Below are positions 17,517 to 25,958 of a DNA stretch of 64,000 nucleotides, piece after piece. A model generated the notes under the pieces. It saw only the letters and a list, made by a program, of their open reading frames with translations, was not told the origin of the DNA and searched no databases. Source of the stretch: SpSt-333 sp964371615 (GTDB lineage: Bacteria; Bacteroidota; Ignavibacteria; UBA10030; UBA8401); the NCBI GenBank assembly GCA_964371615.1, contig CAYJMS010000002.1:248001-312000 (forward strand), given 5' to 3'. The position numbers and the translations under genes were made by a program. The number at the start of each line of letters is the position of its first letter. Position 1 is the first letter of the stretch.

Positions 17517-17768
17517 TTAAAAATCAAAAATATCGTCCAGGAAATTCTTTCGTTTTTTTTGTTTGAAGTAGTCATCATCGCCGTAATACTTTTGCTGCGG
17601 CTGCACGTTCTGCTGTTGCGCCGGGCCCGCGGCAGCATATGAGCGCTCGATGATTTTATCAAGTTCGCCGCGGTCAAGCCAGACCCCCCGGCACGTCGGG
17701 CAATAGTCAATCTCGACACCCTGACGGTCGCTCATCACTAAATCTACCGAACAAGCAGGACATTTCAT
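17517..17768 (-). CDS. zf-TFIIB type zinc-ribbon protein
   Basis: An 83-residue protein with one zinc ribbon: MKCPACSVDLVM, then IDYCPTCRGVWLDRGELDKI, the zf-TFIIB signature. The rest is a Gln/Tyr-rich linker and an acidic/basic tail (FKQKKRKNFLDDIFDF). Family members are small uncharacterised zinc proteins. It is upstream of TerC with a 13-bp gap, so the pair is likely cotranscribed, perhaps linking metal handling to TerC; that link is inference. Confidence 0.88.
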   Translation of the reverse strand: MKCPACSVDLVMSDRQGVEIDYCPTCRGVWLDRGELDKIIERSYAAAGPAQQQNVQPQQKYYGDDDYFKQKKRKNFLDDIFDF

Positions 17769-17805
17769 ACTCTAGACTCCGTTTTCTACCAATGCCAGAT
17801 ACACG

Positions 17806-17845
17806 AAAGCCGTGATCGGTCCTTTAGAGATCGATTCACGGCTTT
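17806..17845. terminator. Hairpin after htpX
   Basis: AAAGCCGTGA (17806-17815) pairs with TCACGGCTTT (17836-17845), extended by a 3-bp inner helix, 13 bp beyond the htpX stop. The minus-strand side ends CGGCTTTCGTG, giving only a short T-run. It is a plausible htpX terminator separating it from the zinc-ribbon/TerC pair. Confidence 0.55.
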
Positions 17846-17858
17846 ATATGTTTTAATT

Positions 17859-18716
17859 TTATCCGATTCGGCTGCCGTACACCATCGCTTCAAGACGGGC
17901 AATACGCTCTTCCATCGGCGGATGTGTGCTGAACAATTTTGCGATTCCGCCGCCGCTCAACGGATTGACGATAAACAAATGCGCTGTCGCCGGTGTGGCA
18001 TGCATCGGAATGCGTTCTGCTCCCGCATGCAGGCGTCTCAGGGCGTTCGCCAATGAGAGCGGATTCCCCGACATCTGCGCGCCGGTTTCGTCCGCCAGGA
18101 ATTCACGCGAGCGGGAAATCGCCATCTGCACCAGCATCGCGGCGATCGGCGCCAGGATCATCATTAAAATCGCAGAGAGCGGATTGCTTCCCTCTTCGTC
18201 GTCGGAGCTCCGTCCTCCGAAGATCATCGCCCACTGGGCCATCTGTGCTAGATAACTGATCGCACCGGCAAATGTGGCAGCAATCGTGCCGACAAGTATG
18301 TCCCGATTCTTGATATGCGCCAGCTCATGCGCAATCACTCCTCGCAACTCGTCGGCGGTGAGCAATCGGGTAATTCCTTCGGTCACCGCCACGGCGGCAT
18401 GCTGAGGATCCCTGCCGGTGGCAAACGCATTCGGCTGATCTCCGGGAATCTTATACAATTTCGGCATCGGCAGGTTTGCGCGCAGCGTCAACTCTTCCGT
18501 CATACGAAACAATTCCGGTGCAGACTCCCGCGTCAGTTCGTGCGCACCGTACATTTTCAGGACGATCTTGTCGCTCCACCAGTACGAAATAAAATTCATG
18601 ACGCCGGCGATGATCAATGCCATCGTCATGCCGCTCTGTCCTCCGAGGGCACCGCCGATCATAACAAACAGTACGGTGAGAACACCCATCAATAAGAATG
18701 TTTTCATCGTATTCAT
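17859..18716 (-). CDS. htpX: HtpX-type membrane zinc metalloprotease (M48B)
   Basis: A 285-residue membrane protease for misfolded membrane proteins. Two N-terminal transmembrane segments (residues 5-22 and 30-46) are followed by the zinc site HELAH (His130, Glu131, His134) in GVIAHELAHIKNRD. The third ligand Glu lies in SREFLADETGA. GDQPNAFATGRDP is the usual substrate-side loop. Two more hydrophobic segments lie between the motifs. Length and motif order match HtpX. Start ATG at 18716; an in-frame ATG three codons on is possible. Confidence 0.94.
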   Translation of the reverse strand: MNTMKTFLLMGVLTVLFVMIGGALGGQSGMTMALIIAGVMNFISYWWSDKIVLKMYGAHELTRESAPELFRMTEELTLRANLPMPKLYKIPGDQPNAFATGRDPQHAAVAVTEGITRLLTADELRGVIAHELAHIKNRDILVGTIAATFAGAISYLAQMAQWAMIFGGRSSDDEEGSNPLSAILMMILAPIAAMLVQMAISRSREFLADETGAQMSGNPLSLANALRRLHAGAERIPMHATPATAHLFIVNPLSGGGIAKLFSTHPPMEERIARLEAMVYGSRIG

Positions 18717-18809
18717 CGTCTTACCACTCCTTTTTAAAAGGTTATAATTTTTGCGAATGTGAATTCAACAAGATAACACTGTGCGGTATGAGTAAAGTTC
18801 CGTCCGAGC

Positions 18810-19370
18810 CTACCCGTAAATGTAATAGATCCAATAGATTACGGGAATCACAACCCCGATCGCTACCAGCCATTTCCCCCGTCCGCCAAGTCCTGTCTTC
18901 CCTTTCAGCACGAACATGCCGGAGATTCCCAAAAAGATCAGCGCGATTGCAAAGAGATCCGCAATGTACGTCCAGACACCTTTCACCGAATTGAGGTGAA
19001 GCTGATTCATTTCAAACAGCACCCGTCTGGGGGGATTCGATTCTTTCAGGACGGTTCCCGTCGGAAGGTCGATCGTATAAGTGATGCCGGTATAAAACAA
19101 TTGTGCCGTCTCTGGATCCGGACGGAAGACATTCTTCGGTTCTTCAGTCAATCCGATCTTTGTCATCGCTTCCGCAACGATCGCCGCGGTCGAATCTGCA
19201 TCGATCGGCTCGATCTCAATGATCGATTTCTCCTTTGAGTAGTTGGGATTCCAGTCCGAGACATGATTGACGGCAAGGCCGGAGATGCCGTATACAATCA
19301 CCAGGGCAACGCTTATATATCCGATATCACGGTGGAGGATATTATTCCACCGGCGCCAGTTGAAACTCAT
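18810..19370 (-). CDS. PepSY-associated transmembrane protein
   Basis: A 186-residue inner-membrane protein. The N-terminus FNWRRWNNILHRDIGYISV carries the conserved His of PepSY-TM proteins and leads into the first helix, which ends GISGLAVNHVSDWNP. A PepSY-like periplasmic region follows (residues 60-125, ending LHLNSVKGVWTYIADL), then two transmembrane helices at the C-terminus. Related proteins act in siderophore/iron reduction or peptidase regulation. It overlaps the DUF4920 gene by 4 nt (ATGA), so the two are translated together. Confidence 0.8.
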   Translation of the reverse strand: MSFNWRRWNNILHRDIGYISVALVIVYGISGLAVNHVSDWNPNYSKEKSIIEIEPIDADSTAAIVAEAMTKIGLTEEPKNVFRPDPETAQLFYTGITYTIDLPTGTVLKESNPPRRVLFEMNQLHLNSVKGVWTYIADLFAIALIFLGISGMFVLKGKTGLGGRGKWLVAIGVVIPVIYWIYYIYG

Positions 19371-19840
19371 TTCGTAACGACGACCGCTCCTGTTCCGTTG
19401 ATCTGCAGCGCGGTCTTCGGTCCGGTCACCGTGGAGGGATCGAATTCGGTGCCATGTTCCTTCGCCTGATGTTTTCCCTGCTCGATCAATTGTTCCTTGG
19501 TCATGGTCGTATAACTGACGACTCCTTCGGCAACCACATTGTTCCCTTTCGCTTCCATCGGGAAAACGATCACGCCGTCTTCGACTTTAAAGCGGATCGA
19601 TTCAAATTCCTTGTCGCCGGAGATACGGATCCAGCAGCCCCGTTTTTCGCAGACGCCGACGATGGCCCCTTCGACCTTTACTTTTTTGCCGTTATACTTT
19701 GCGGGATCGGCAAGAATGTCGGAAATCTTTGTCGTCTCTTTCACCGTCAATTTTTCGCCGTACTGTTTCTTGTCCCCGGCGGAAAGAGTGAACGCGACGA
19801 TTACTGTCAGAAGAATTGAGTACATCAGTGTTCTTTTCAT
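19367..19840 (-). CDS. DUF4920 domain-containing exported protein
   Basis: About 157 residues with a signal peptide (MKRTLMYSILLTVIVAFTLSA). The DUF4920 core is an OB-like fold: AKYNGKKVKVEGAIVGVCEK, then RGCWIRISGD. The two cysteines in VCEKRGCW are conserved and suggest metal or redox function. Two ATGs compete (19846 and 19840); AAAGGA sits nine bases before the second and only three before the first, so 19840 is chosen. A terminator-like hairpin lies immediately upstream. Function is not established. Confidence 0.85.
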   Translation of the reverse strand: MKRTLMYSILLTVIVAFTLSAGDKKQYGEKLTVKETTKISDILADPAKYNGKKVKVEGAIVGVCEKRGCWIRISGDKEFESIRFKVEDGVIVFPMEAKGNNVVAEGVVSYTTMTKEQLIEQGKHQAKEHGTEFDPSTVTGPKTALQINGTGAVVVTK

Positions 19841-19860
19841 GATCATTTGTCCTTTATAAT

Positions 19861-19888
19861 AAAAAAAATGCCTCTAAAGTATAGAGGC
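19861..19888 (-). terminator. Rho-independent terminator-like hairpin abutting the DUF4920 leader
   Basis: On the minus strand TGCCTCTA (19888-19881) pairs with TAGAGGCA (19875-19868) around a 5-nt loop and is followed by seven Ts (19867-19861). Those Ts run straight into the AAAGGA of the DUF4920 gene. It is a complete intrinsic terminator by sequence but leaves no space for a promoter before the ribosome binding site. Confidence 0.7.
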
Positions 19889-20426
19889 AAAATAGGAAGA
19901 AATTAATTCAAAAAGAATGCCGTTTTTAATTTTTTCATTAATCCTTCTGCGCGTCCTACCTGTCTGCCCGCCTTCAGCGATAAAACAACGGGCAATTGGT
20001 GGTCGTTAATACAACATTTCGCACCTACGGCGCTCTACAATCAAAGGAAAATATCTTACTACAAACATAACTCCCCTACGGGGCGGAATAATTGTGGAAT
20101 TTGTGAAATGCGGAATTGTGGAATTGGAAAAAAACAAAAAATATATAATACGTTCGCACGGTGAGGACACCGTGCCTACAAAATAATTGCGGAATTTATC
20201 AACTGTGAAATTGCAGAATTGCAGTACACGATGCGAATCGGAGGTCGCAATTTTATTCTCCGCGACCTCTGCGTCCTCCGCGGTGATTCTTTTGCTTTTT
20301 TTGGTGACCGCCGCAGGCGGGAATTATATTTGGTGCCTTGGTGACTTGGTGGTTATTTTTGTTTTTAGTCGGATCAGGAGATCCGACCTACGTATCCCTT
20401 TGCGGCTTTGCGTGAGCTGTGTACTA
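19889..20426. repeat. Gene-free mosaic spacer between DUF4920 and the oxidase cluster
   Basis: No gene seen. Modules: ATTGTGGAATT stutters (20090-20125), a CACGGTGAGGACACCGTGCC hairpin (about 20158-20177), CTCCGCGACCTCTGCG (about 20258), CGCCGCAGGCGGG (about 20308), GT-rich CCTTGGTGACTTGGTGG (about 20336), and a GTCGGATC hairpin (20368-20391). The order of the last modules closely repeats that of 16281-16440. Confidence 0.7.
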
Positions 20427-21752
20427 TTACTGCTTATACATCCTGAGGATGTACGCTGCAATTGAATCCGCTTCGGCTGGTTTCAGGCCTTGATTGGGCA
20501 TCGGCGGGAATGCCGGATCTACCTTGGAAGGATTCATTACAAACGACGCCAGTTTCACTCTGTCGTTCTCGTACTTCGGCAGGACATCCTTATACGCAGG
20601 ACCGACTTTTTTATTGCCGAACTCATGGCACGCGGAACATTTTGCAGAAAAGATCTCTTCGCCCGAGATCACGACAAGGCTGATTCCCATTTTGGAGAGC
20701 AGCTCCTCGTGATACTTGTCGTACTTATAGGCAAGCACAGCCGACTGTGACCGTGTGGCATTGGAAAGTGATTTTGTATCGACAATCACCAGCGAAAGGA
20801 AAGCGAACATCAAAACGAAAAATCCCTGCGCGGCATACGCAGGACGGAAATTTTTGAACATGCCGTACACGAGATGGATGACGATGAAGAGGAAAAAGAG
20901 TGCGAAGAATGCTGCAATAAACACCGTTCCGCTTAATCCCGCCCTCGGCGCCAGCATCAGCGATGCTGCAATCAACACCGGCTGTGCCAGAAGACTGATC
21001 AATCCCGCCGGAAGAAGAGCCGATCGTACGTACGCTCCATACTCCTGCGAAATTCCCTTCTTTCCTCCCTCCCAGCTGAAGGTAAAAAATAACGTACCGA
21101 CGGAAGCGGCGGTAAACGATAATGCGATAAAGAGCAAAAACTTTACGAGTACGGAGAGCGAAAAGAACAACTGAACGATCGTATAGACATCGTTCCACCG
21201 TTCCGGGCTTGCCGCCAGTGTCCTGCCGGCATACAGGAAGAAAATACCGAAGAAAAGGAATAACACGGCATATTTTCCCGAAGTCCGTTTTTGTTCGGAG
21301 ACTTCCGTCCGGATTGTTTTGACTTCATCCGATTCCTTCGTCACGCCGTCGAGCACCGATCCGACCTTGAACGCCGAATGGTACGACGATGCAAACGCGC
21401 TGCCGGCCATAAAGAACAATGCACCCCAGGTGAGCACTCCGACGCTGATGGCATCCGTTCCCTGCAGCAGCTGCGCATAGGCGAAGACGAGAGCGATATA
21501 CGGCACCACGCCGAAGAGAAAAAGGATGCTTTTATTCGGCATCACATATTCGATTACGTCGGCGGAAAGCTGCAGCGCATGACGGTCGTTTTGTGTGCGT
21601 CCCTTTCGTCCATAATACAGCGAGAAGAGCAGCGCACCGAAAAGGTAACTGATGAACGGCAGCAGGATCAGATAAACGAAGTTCATCACGAAGTGAAGCA
21701 CTTCGATCTGTGCGGCCGATTGCGGTAATGCGAGTTGTTTCAGAAAATCCAT
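20427..21752 (-). CDS. Polytopic membrane protein with C-terminal cytochrome c domain
   Basis: A 441-residue protein with about eight transmembrane helices (residues 20-335) followed by a single class I cytochrome c domain exposed to the periplasm. The haem site is FSAKCSACHEFGNKKVGP and the distal Met is in FPPMPNQGLKP. The membrane part resembles no standard oxidase subunit I know, though several helices carry His residues (VIHLVYGMF, EVLHFVMNFVY). It is the last gene of the oxidase operon, 26 bp after coxB. It may be the electron entry or an assembly partner of the caa3-type oxidase. Function is inferred from position and haem domain only. Confidence 0.75.
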   Translation of the reverse strand: MDFLKQLALPQSAAQIEVLHFVMNFVYLILLPFISYLFGALLFSLYYGRKGRTQNDRHALQLSADVIEYVMPNKSILFLFGVVPYIALVFAYAQLLQGTDAISVGVLTWGALFFMAGSAFASSYHSAFKVGSVLDGVTKESDEVKTIRTEVSEQKRTSGKYAVLFLFFGIFFLYAGRTLAASPERWNDVYTIVQLFFSLSVLVKFLLFIALSFTAASVGTLFFTFSWEGGKKGISQEYGAYVRSALLPAGLISLLAQPVLIAASLMLAPRAGLSGTVFIAAFFALFFLFIVIHLVYGMFKNFRPAYAAQGFFVLMFAFLSLVIVDTKSLSNATRSQSAVLAYKYDKYHEELLSKMGISLVVISGEEIFSAKCSACHEFGNKKVGPAYKDVLPKYENDRVKLASFVMNPSKVDPAFPPMPNQGLKPAEADSIAAYILRMYKQ

Positions 21753-21778
21753 TGTCGTTTCACTTTAGATAGTAAGAA

Positions 21779-22426
21779 TTATTTTCCAGGCTTTGTGAGA
21801 ACCGCCGGCAATCCCGCCCTGGCCGATGTGGAATCGAACCAGGCATCGAAATCTTTTTGTTTCATAATATGCACTGCGGAATACATGTACGCGTGATTCA
21901 ATCCGCAATATTCCGCGCAGGCGATGTCATACCGCCCCGGTTTATCGGAACTGAACCAAGCATCGGTTGTCCTGTTCGGATACACATCTTTCTTCACACG
22001 GAACGCCGGAATGAAGAATGCGTGACTGACATCCAATGACGACAGTTCCACGCGAACGCCCTTGCTGACCGGCACGTAGAGCGTATCGGTCTTCAAACCG
22101 TTCGGATACTCAAACGCCCATTGCCACATCCGCGCCGTCACTTTAATCTGCAGCGCATCCTCCGGCGCATTGCGCATTTCCTTGTATCCCACCCAGCCGA
22201 AATAGAACATACTCAAAAAGAGCATCAGCGGAATCGCGGTCCAGAGGATCTCCAGCGTCAGATTTCCTTCGATATTTTTCGGAACGGGATTCCGTTTCCG
22301 GCTGTAGCGGATCACGAAATAGATCATGGCGATGGTGATGCCGACCAGGACGATCAGCGACAGTAGCACGATGTACGCAAAGAGCGCATCAACATCATTG
22401 GTAAAATTAGACGACGACGTGAACAT
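21779..22426 (-). CDS. coxB: Cytochrome c oxidase subunit II
   Basis: A 215-residue subunit II. Two N-terminal transmembrane helices precede a cupredoxin domain with a complete CuA site: His135 (DVSHAFFIP), Cys170, Glu172, Cys174, His178 and Met181 in ACAEYCGLNHAYM. RMWQWAFEYPNG is the conserved electron-entry tryptophan region. There is no fused cytochrome c domain, so the c haem is supplied by neighbouring proteins. No lipobox is visible. It lies between subunit IV and the polytopic cytochrome. Confidence 0.95.
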   Translation of the reverse strand: MFTSSSNFTNDVDALFAYIVLLSLIVLVGITIAMIYFVIRYSRKRNPVPKNIEGNLTLEILWTAIPLMLFLSMFYFGWVGYKEMRNAPEDALQIKVTARMWQWAFEYPNGLKTDTLYVPVSKGVRVELSSLDVSHAFFIPAFRVKKDVYPNRTTDAWFSSDKPGRYDIACAEYCGLNHAYMYSAVHIMKQKDFDAWFDSTSARAGLPAVLTKPGK

Positions 22427-22437
22427 TCACTTTCCTC

Positions 22438-22728
22438 TTAAAAAGAATAATCCCAAAACGTAAAGCCGATAAAAATGGCAAAGGTGAACAAGGCGACGGC
22501 GATGAACACCTTAAAAACAATATCCTCGTATCGCAGATGCATAAAATAATTCAGCACAAACCACGACTTTGCGGAGGCGATGGTCAGCGCCAGGACGATG
22601 GTCCAGTTGCCGAGGCCGATGCCGGCGGCGGTGACCGTAATGCCGGTAAAGGCGATCAACGCCAGCCAGACAAAAATATATTTTCCGTATTCGACGACGT
22701 GTGCTTCTGCGTGTTGATGCTCGCTCAT
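22438..22728 (-). CDS. Cytochrome c oxidase subunit IV (prokaryotic, CoxD/CtaF type)
   Basis: About 96 residues with three transmembrane helices: YIFVWLALIAFTGITVTAAG, WTIVLALTIASAKSWFVLNY and VFIAVALFTFAIFIGFTFW. YFMHLRYED is the conserved loop of prokaryotic COX IV proteins. An in-frame TTG at 22752 would add eight residues; the ATG at 22728 has GAGGA just upstream and is preferred. It lies between subunits III and II as in caa3 operons. Confidence 0.9.
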   Translation of the reverse strand: MSEHQHAEAHVVEYGKYIFVWLALIAFTGITVTAAGIGLGNWTIVLALTIASAKSWFVLNYFMHLRYEDIVFKVFIAVALFTFAIFIGFTFWDYSF

Positions 22729-22748
22729 AGCTTCCTCAGAACTTTTAA

Positions 22749-23372
22749 TCAATGAATTAAATAGAACAACGGGAACAGGAAGATCCAGATCAGATCGACC
22801 AGATGCCAGTACAATGCCGAATTCTCCAGGCGGACATACGCCGTGGGTGTCACCTTCCCCTGCGCGATGTGCCGGAGCACAAAGAGGAAGAAGACTACGC
22901 CGACAATCACATGCAGCGCGTGCAGTCCGGTCATCACATAATAAAGTCCGAAATAGAGAATCTCACCGTTCGGCTTGGAGAGCAGATCCGGCGAACCGGG
23001 ATAAATGCCGTGATGGATCTTGGCGCTCCACTCAAAATATTTGTTCACCATAAACGCAAAGGCGAACAGGATCGTTACCCAGATCAGTCCCTTGGCGAAA
23101 CGGATGTTCCCCTTCTGCATTGCGGTGATGGACATCGCCGCCGTCATACTGCTGGTAAGCAGGATAATGGTGTTGATCAATCCGACGGTGGTGTTCAGTT
23201 CCTGCGCGGCAAGATGGAATTCCTGCTGGTGCACAAAACGATAAACGGCGTAGACGATGAACATTCCGCCGAACAGTACCAATTCGGTGAACAGGAAGAG
23301 CCACATTCCCATCCGTGAACCGTAATCGTCCCTGTGAACGTGATGAACTGCGGTGTGCGTTGTGGAACTCAC
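22749..23372 (-). CDS. coxC: Cytochrome c oxidase subunit III
   Basis: A 207-residue haem-copper oxidase subunit III with five transmembrane helices. Conserved elements: MGMWLFLFTELVLFGGMF (with the buried Glu), GLHALHVIVGVVF and ALYWHLVDLIWIFLFPLFYL. Start is GTG at 23372, four bases overlapping the coxA stop, with AAAGGAGG a few bases upstream. The short five-helix form is typical of caa3/cbo3 oxidases. Confidence 0.95.
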   Translation of the reverse strand: MSSTTHTAVHHVHRDDYGSRMGMWLFLFTELVLFGGMFIVYAVYRFVHQQEFHLAAQELNTTVGLINTIILLTSSMTAAMSITAMQKGNIRFAKGLIWVTILFAFAFMVNKYFEWSAKIHHGIYPGSPDLLSKPNGEILYFGLYYVMTGLHALHVIVGVVFFLFVLRHIAQGKVTPTAYVRLENSALYWHLVDLIWIFLFPLFYLIH

Positions 23373-25021
23373 TGATGTCCCTCCTTTGCAGCGATTTCAT
23401 ATTGCGAATAGTCGTACGGACCGGTGGTGACGGTCGGAACTTCATGGAAATTCTCTACAATCGGCGGCGTCTGCACCGTCCACTCCAACGTCACTCCGCC
23501 CCACGGATTCATCGGCGCTTTTGCGCCGCGGCGCATGCCGACAAAAAGATTCCAGAACATAATGATCAATCCGGTGATCAGTATCCACGATCCGATCGTC
23601 GATGCAACGTGGTACGGCTCAAATTCCGGCAGATAATCGTAATAGCGCCGCGGCATGCCGAGATAACCGGAAATGAACAGCGGGAAGTACAGCAAATTGT
23701 ATCCGAACGTTACGATCGCCCACGCCCAGGTAGCGACTTTCATGTTATACATCCGTCCGAACATTTTCGGGAACCAGTAGTGCATTGCCGCAAAGATGCC
23801 GAATCCCGTCCCGCCGAACATCACATAATGGAAGTGCGCAACAACGAACGATGTATCCTGCAAATGGATATTGACCGACAGCGCCCCCAGCATCAATCCC
23901 GTAAATCCGCCGATGGAAAACTGGAATATGAACGACAGCACATACAGCAGCGGCGGATCGGCCTGGATCGATCCTTTGTACAATGTCGATACCCAGTTGA
24001 AGACTTTAATGGCGCTCGGAATGGAGACGATAAACGTCAGAAACGAGAAGACGAACATTGCCGTGTCGCTCATACCGGCGGTAAACATGTGATGCGCCCA
24101 GACGAGCGAGCCGAAAAACGCAATCGCCAGACTGGAAAAGGCGATGAACTTGTAGCCGAAGATCGTCCGCCGCGCGAAGACGGGGATAATTTCCGAAACG
24201 ATTCCCATTGCGGGAAGAATCATGATATACACTGCGGGATGAGAATAGATCCAGAACAGATGCTGATACAAGACCGGATCGCCGCCGAGGGAAGGATCGA
24301 AAATGCCGACACCAAGCGTCCGTTCGATGATCACCAGCGCCAGCGTGATTCCGATAATCGGTGTTGCCAACACCTGCACCCATGCCGTTGCATAGAGGGA
24401 CCAGACGAACAGCGGCATCTTAAAGAACGTCATTCCCGGCGCGCGCATGCGGTGAATGGTGGTGATGAAATTGATTCCTGTCAGTATCGACGAAAAGCCG
24501 AGCACAAACGCAGCGGTCAATGCCGGAATGACGTTCGTCGTAGTCCGGATGGAATACGGAACATAGAACATCCATCCCGTATCGGCGGAACCGCCCGGAA
24601 GCAGCCATGCGCCCACGGCGATCAGTCCCCCGGCAATGAAGAGATACCACGAGAAAAGATTCAACCGCGGAAAGATCACATCCTTTGCCCCGATCATGAT
24701 CGGCAGGAAGAAGTTGCCGAAGACCGCCGGGAGGCCCGGGATGATAAAGAGGAAAATCATGATAATGCCGTGCAGCGTAAAAAATTGATTGTACGTCTGC
24801 GCATCGATTACCGTTTTACCCGGCGTCAGCAATTCCAGCCGGATCATAAATCCGAAGAAGACCGCCACGGAAAAGAATGTGAGCATGGTGTAGAGATACA
24901 ACAGCCCGATCCGTTTATGATCGACGCTCAACAGCCAACCGAGAAGTCCCTTATGGGTATTGGTCGTTACTTCGAGATAATTCGGCTCCGCCTTTTCTGC
25001 CGTCATCGCTTCATTCGCCAT
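23369..25021 (-). CDS. coxA: Cytochrome c oxidase subunit I, A2 type
   Basis: A 550-residue catalytic subunit with 12 transmembrane helices. Haem and copper ligands are in conserved places: FFTLHGIIMIFLF, the CuB/cross-link segment WIYSHPAVYIMILP, LVWAHHMFTAG and VVAHFHYVMFGG. The segment reads YSHPAVY, so the D-channel glutamate of A1 enzymes is replaced by the YS motif that defines the A2 subfamily, as in Rhodothermus and Thermus caa3. It reduces oxygen to water with proton pumping. Confidence 0.95.
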   Translation of the reverse strand: MANEAMTAEKAEPNYLEVTTNTHKGLLGWLLSVDHKRIGLLYLYTMLTFFSVAVFFGFMIRLELLTPGKTVIDAQTYNQFFTLHGIIMIFLFIIPGLPAVFGNFFLPIMIGAKDVIFPRLNLFSWYLFIAGGLIAVGAWLLPGGSADTGWMFYVPYSIRTTTNVIPALTAAFVLGFSSILTGINFITTIHRMRAPGMTFFKMPLFVWSLYATAWVQVLATPIIGITLALVIIERTLGVGIFDPSLGGDPVLYQHLFWIYSHPAVYIMILPAMGIVSEIIPVFARRTIFGYKFIAFSSLAIAFFGSLVWAHHMFTAGMSDTAMFVFSFLTFIVSIPSAIKVFNWVSTLYKGSIQADPPLLYVLSFIFQFSIGGFTGLMLGALSVNIHLQDTSFVVAHFHYVMFGGTGFGIFAAMHYWFPKMFGRMYNMKVATWAWAIVTFGYNLLYFPLFISGYLGMPRRYYDYLPEFEPYHVASTIGSWILITGLIIMFWNLFVGMRRGAKAPMNPWGGVTLEWTVQTPPIVENFHEVPTVTTGPYDYSQYEIAAKEGHQ

Positions 25022-25034
25022 AATGTTTTTTACC

Positions 25035-25796
25035 TTACGATTTTACTTTTTTGGGTTTTACTGAAATATAGACCACGAACACTACTGCAAAGAAAATAAT
25101 TACCGCACCGGCAACGCTCGTCACATTAAAAACATATTTCTGTCCGTCGGGATTATATGTATAACAATAACTCAGAATCTTTGCAATTGTCGGGCCGGTC
25201 CGTCCTTCAGCCGCCTCGGTGATTGCCATCTTCACGTCGAACGGAAGATACTTGGTTCCGTACAGATACCGTGCAATCTTCCCGTCCGGACTAACCGCGA
25301 TAATCGCGCCGGAGTGGATGAAGTCATTTCCTTCCCTCTTGAACATAAAGCCCGCCGCGTCGGTCAGCGTTCGGATTGTCGCGCTGTCGCCGGTCAGAAA
25401 CGTCCACGATTCGTCGGGGATGCTCTTTTTCAATAGATTGAAATAACTTTCCCGTTTTGCTGCAGCCAGTTCCGGTTTCTCTCTCTCGTCGAAACTGAGA
25501 GTGATGATCTGATAATCCTTTCCGATTTCCAGATCCATAAAGTTGACGATGCTGGTCAATTCCGTTAAGATGGGACTGCAAATACCCGGACAGCGATAAT
25601 AGACAAAATTCAGTATCACCGGCTTCTTGACAATCTCCTTCAACGTTACCTGATACCCTTTTTCATTGAAGAACGTCAGATCCATCGGAAGCGTCTGACC
25701 AATCTTCTCGTCAATGCCGATCTCGATCTTCCGCTCCGTCTCGTCCGCAAATACTAATCCAGCCGCACATAGTACTATCAATAATATTTTTTTCAT
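25035..25796 (-). CDS. SCO1/SenC-family copper chaperone with C-terminal membrane helix
   Basis: A 253-residue protein that delivers copper to the CuA site of subunit II. It has a signal peptide (residues 1-17), a thioredoxin-like fold with the copper ligands Cys69 and Cys73 (YRCPGICSPIL) and His161 (NDFIHSGAIIAV), and a C-terminal transmembrane helix (VAGAVIIFFAVVFVVYISV). Terminal anchoring is less usual than N-terminal anchoring in Sco1. It lies 13 bp upstream of coxA, matching its assembly role. Confidence 0.92.
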   Translation of the reverse strand: MKKILLIVLCAAGLVFADETERKIEIGIDEKIGQTLPMDLTFFNEKGYQVTLKEIVKKPVILNFVYYRCPGICSPILTELTSIVNFMDLEIGKDYQIITLSFDEREKPELAAAKRESYFNLLKKSIPDESWTFLTGDSATIRTLTDAAGFMFKREGNDFIHSGAIIAVSPDGKIARYLYGTKYLPFDVKMAITEAAEGRTGPTIAKILSYCYTYNPDGQKYVFNVTSVAGAVIIFFAVVFVVYISVKPKKVKS

Positions 25797-25958
25797 ACTC
25801 TCCTCTATTTATCTCCGCACATGATCCAATGACTAATCCCAAATCCTTAAATCCTAATTCCTAATTCCCCCGCCAAAAGGTGGAGCACGGCGGGCGGGCA
25901 ATTCCTAATTCCCAGTTCCTTATTCCCAATTACCAATGACTAATGACCAATGACGATT

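Noticed and set aside
20427..21752. Cytochrome bd or cbb3 subunit
   Set aside because: Lacks the His/Met ligand pattern of those subunits; only the C-terminal cytochrome c domain is certain.
23315..25099. Long plus-strand open frame of about 590 codons
   Set aside because: It is the antisense shadow of coxA: composition is Arg/His/Asp-rich without domains, while the minus frame gives a perfect oxidase subunit I.
25870..25958. Possible terminator or regulator upstream of Sco
   Set aside because: Only AT-rich stutters (CCTAATTCC, CCAATGACTAATG) and a GC module related to 31321; no stable hairpin with T-run.
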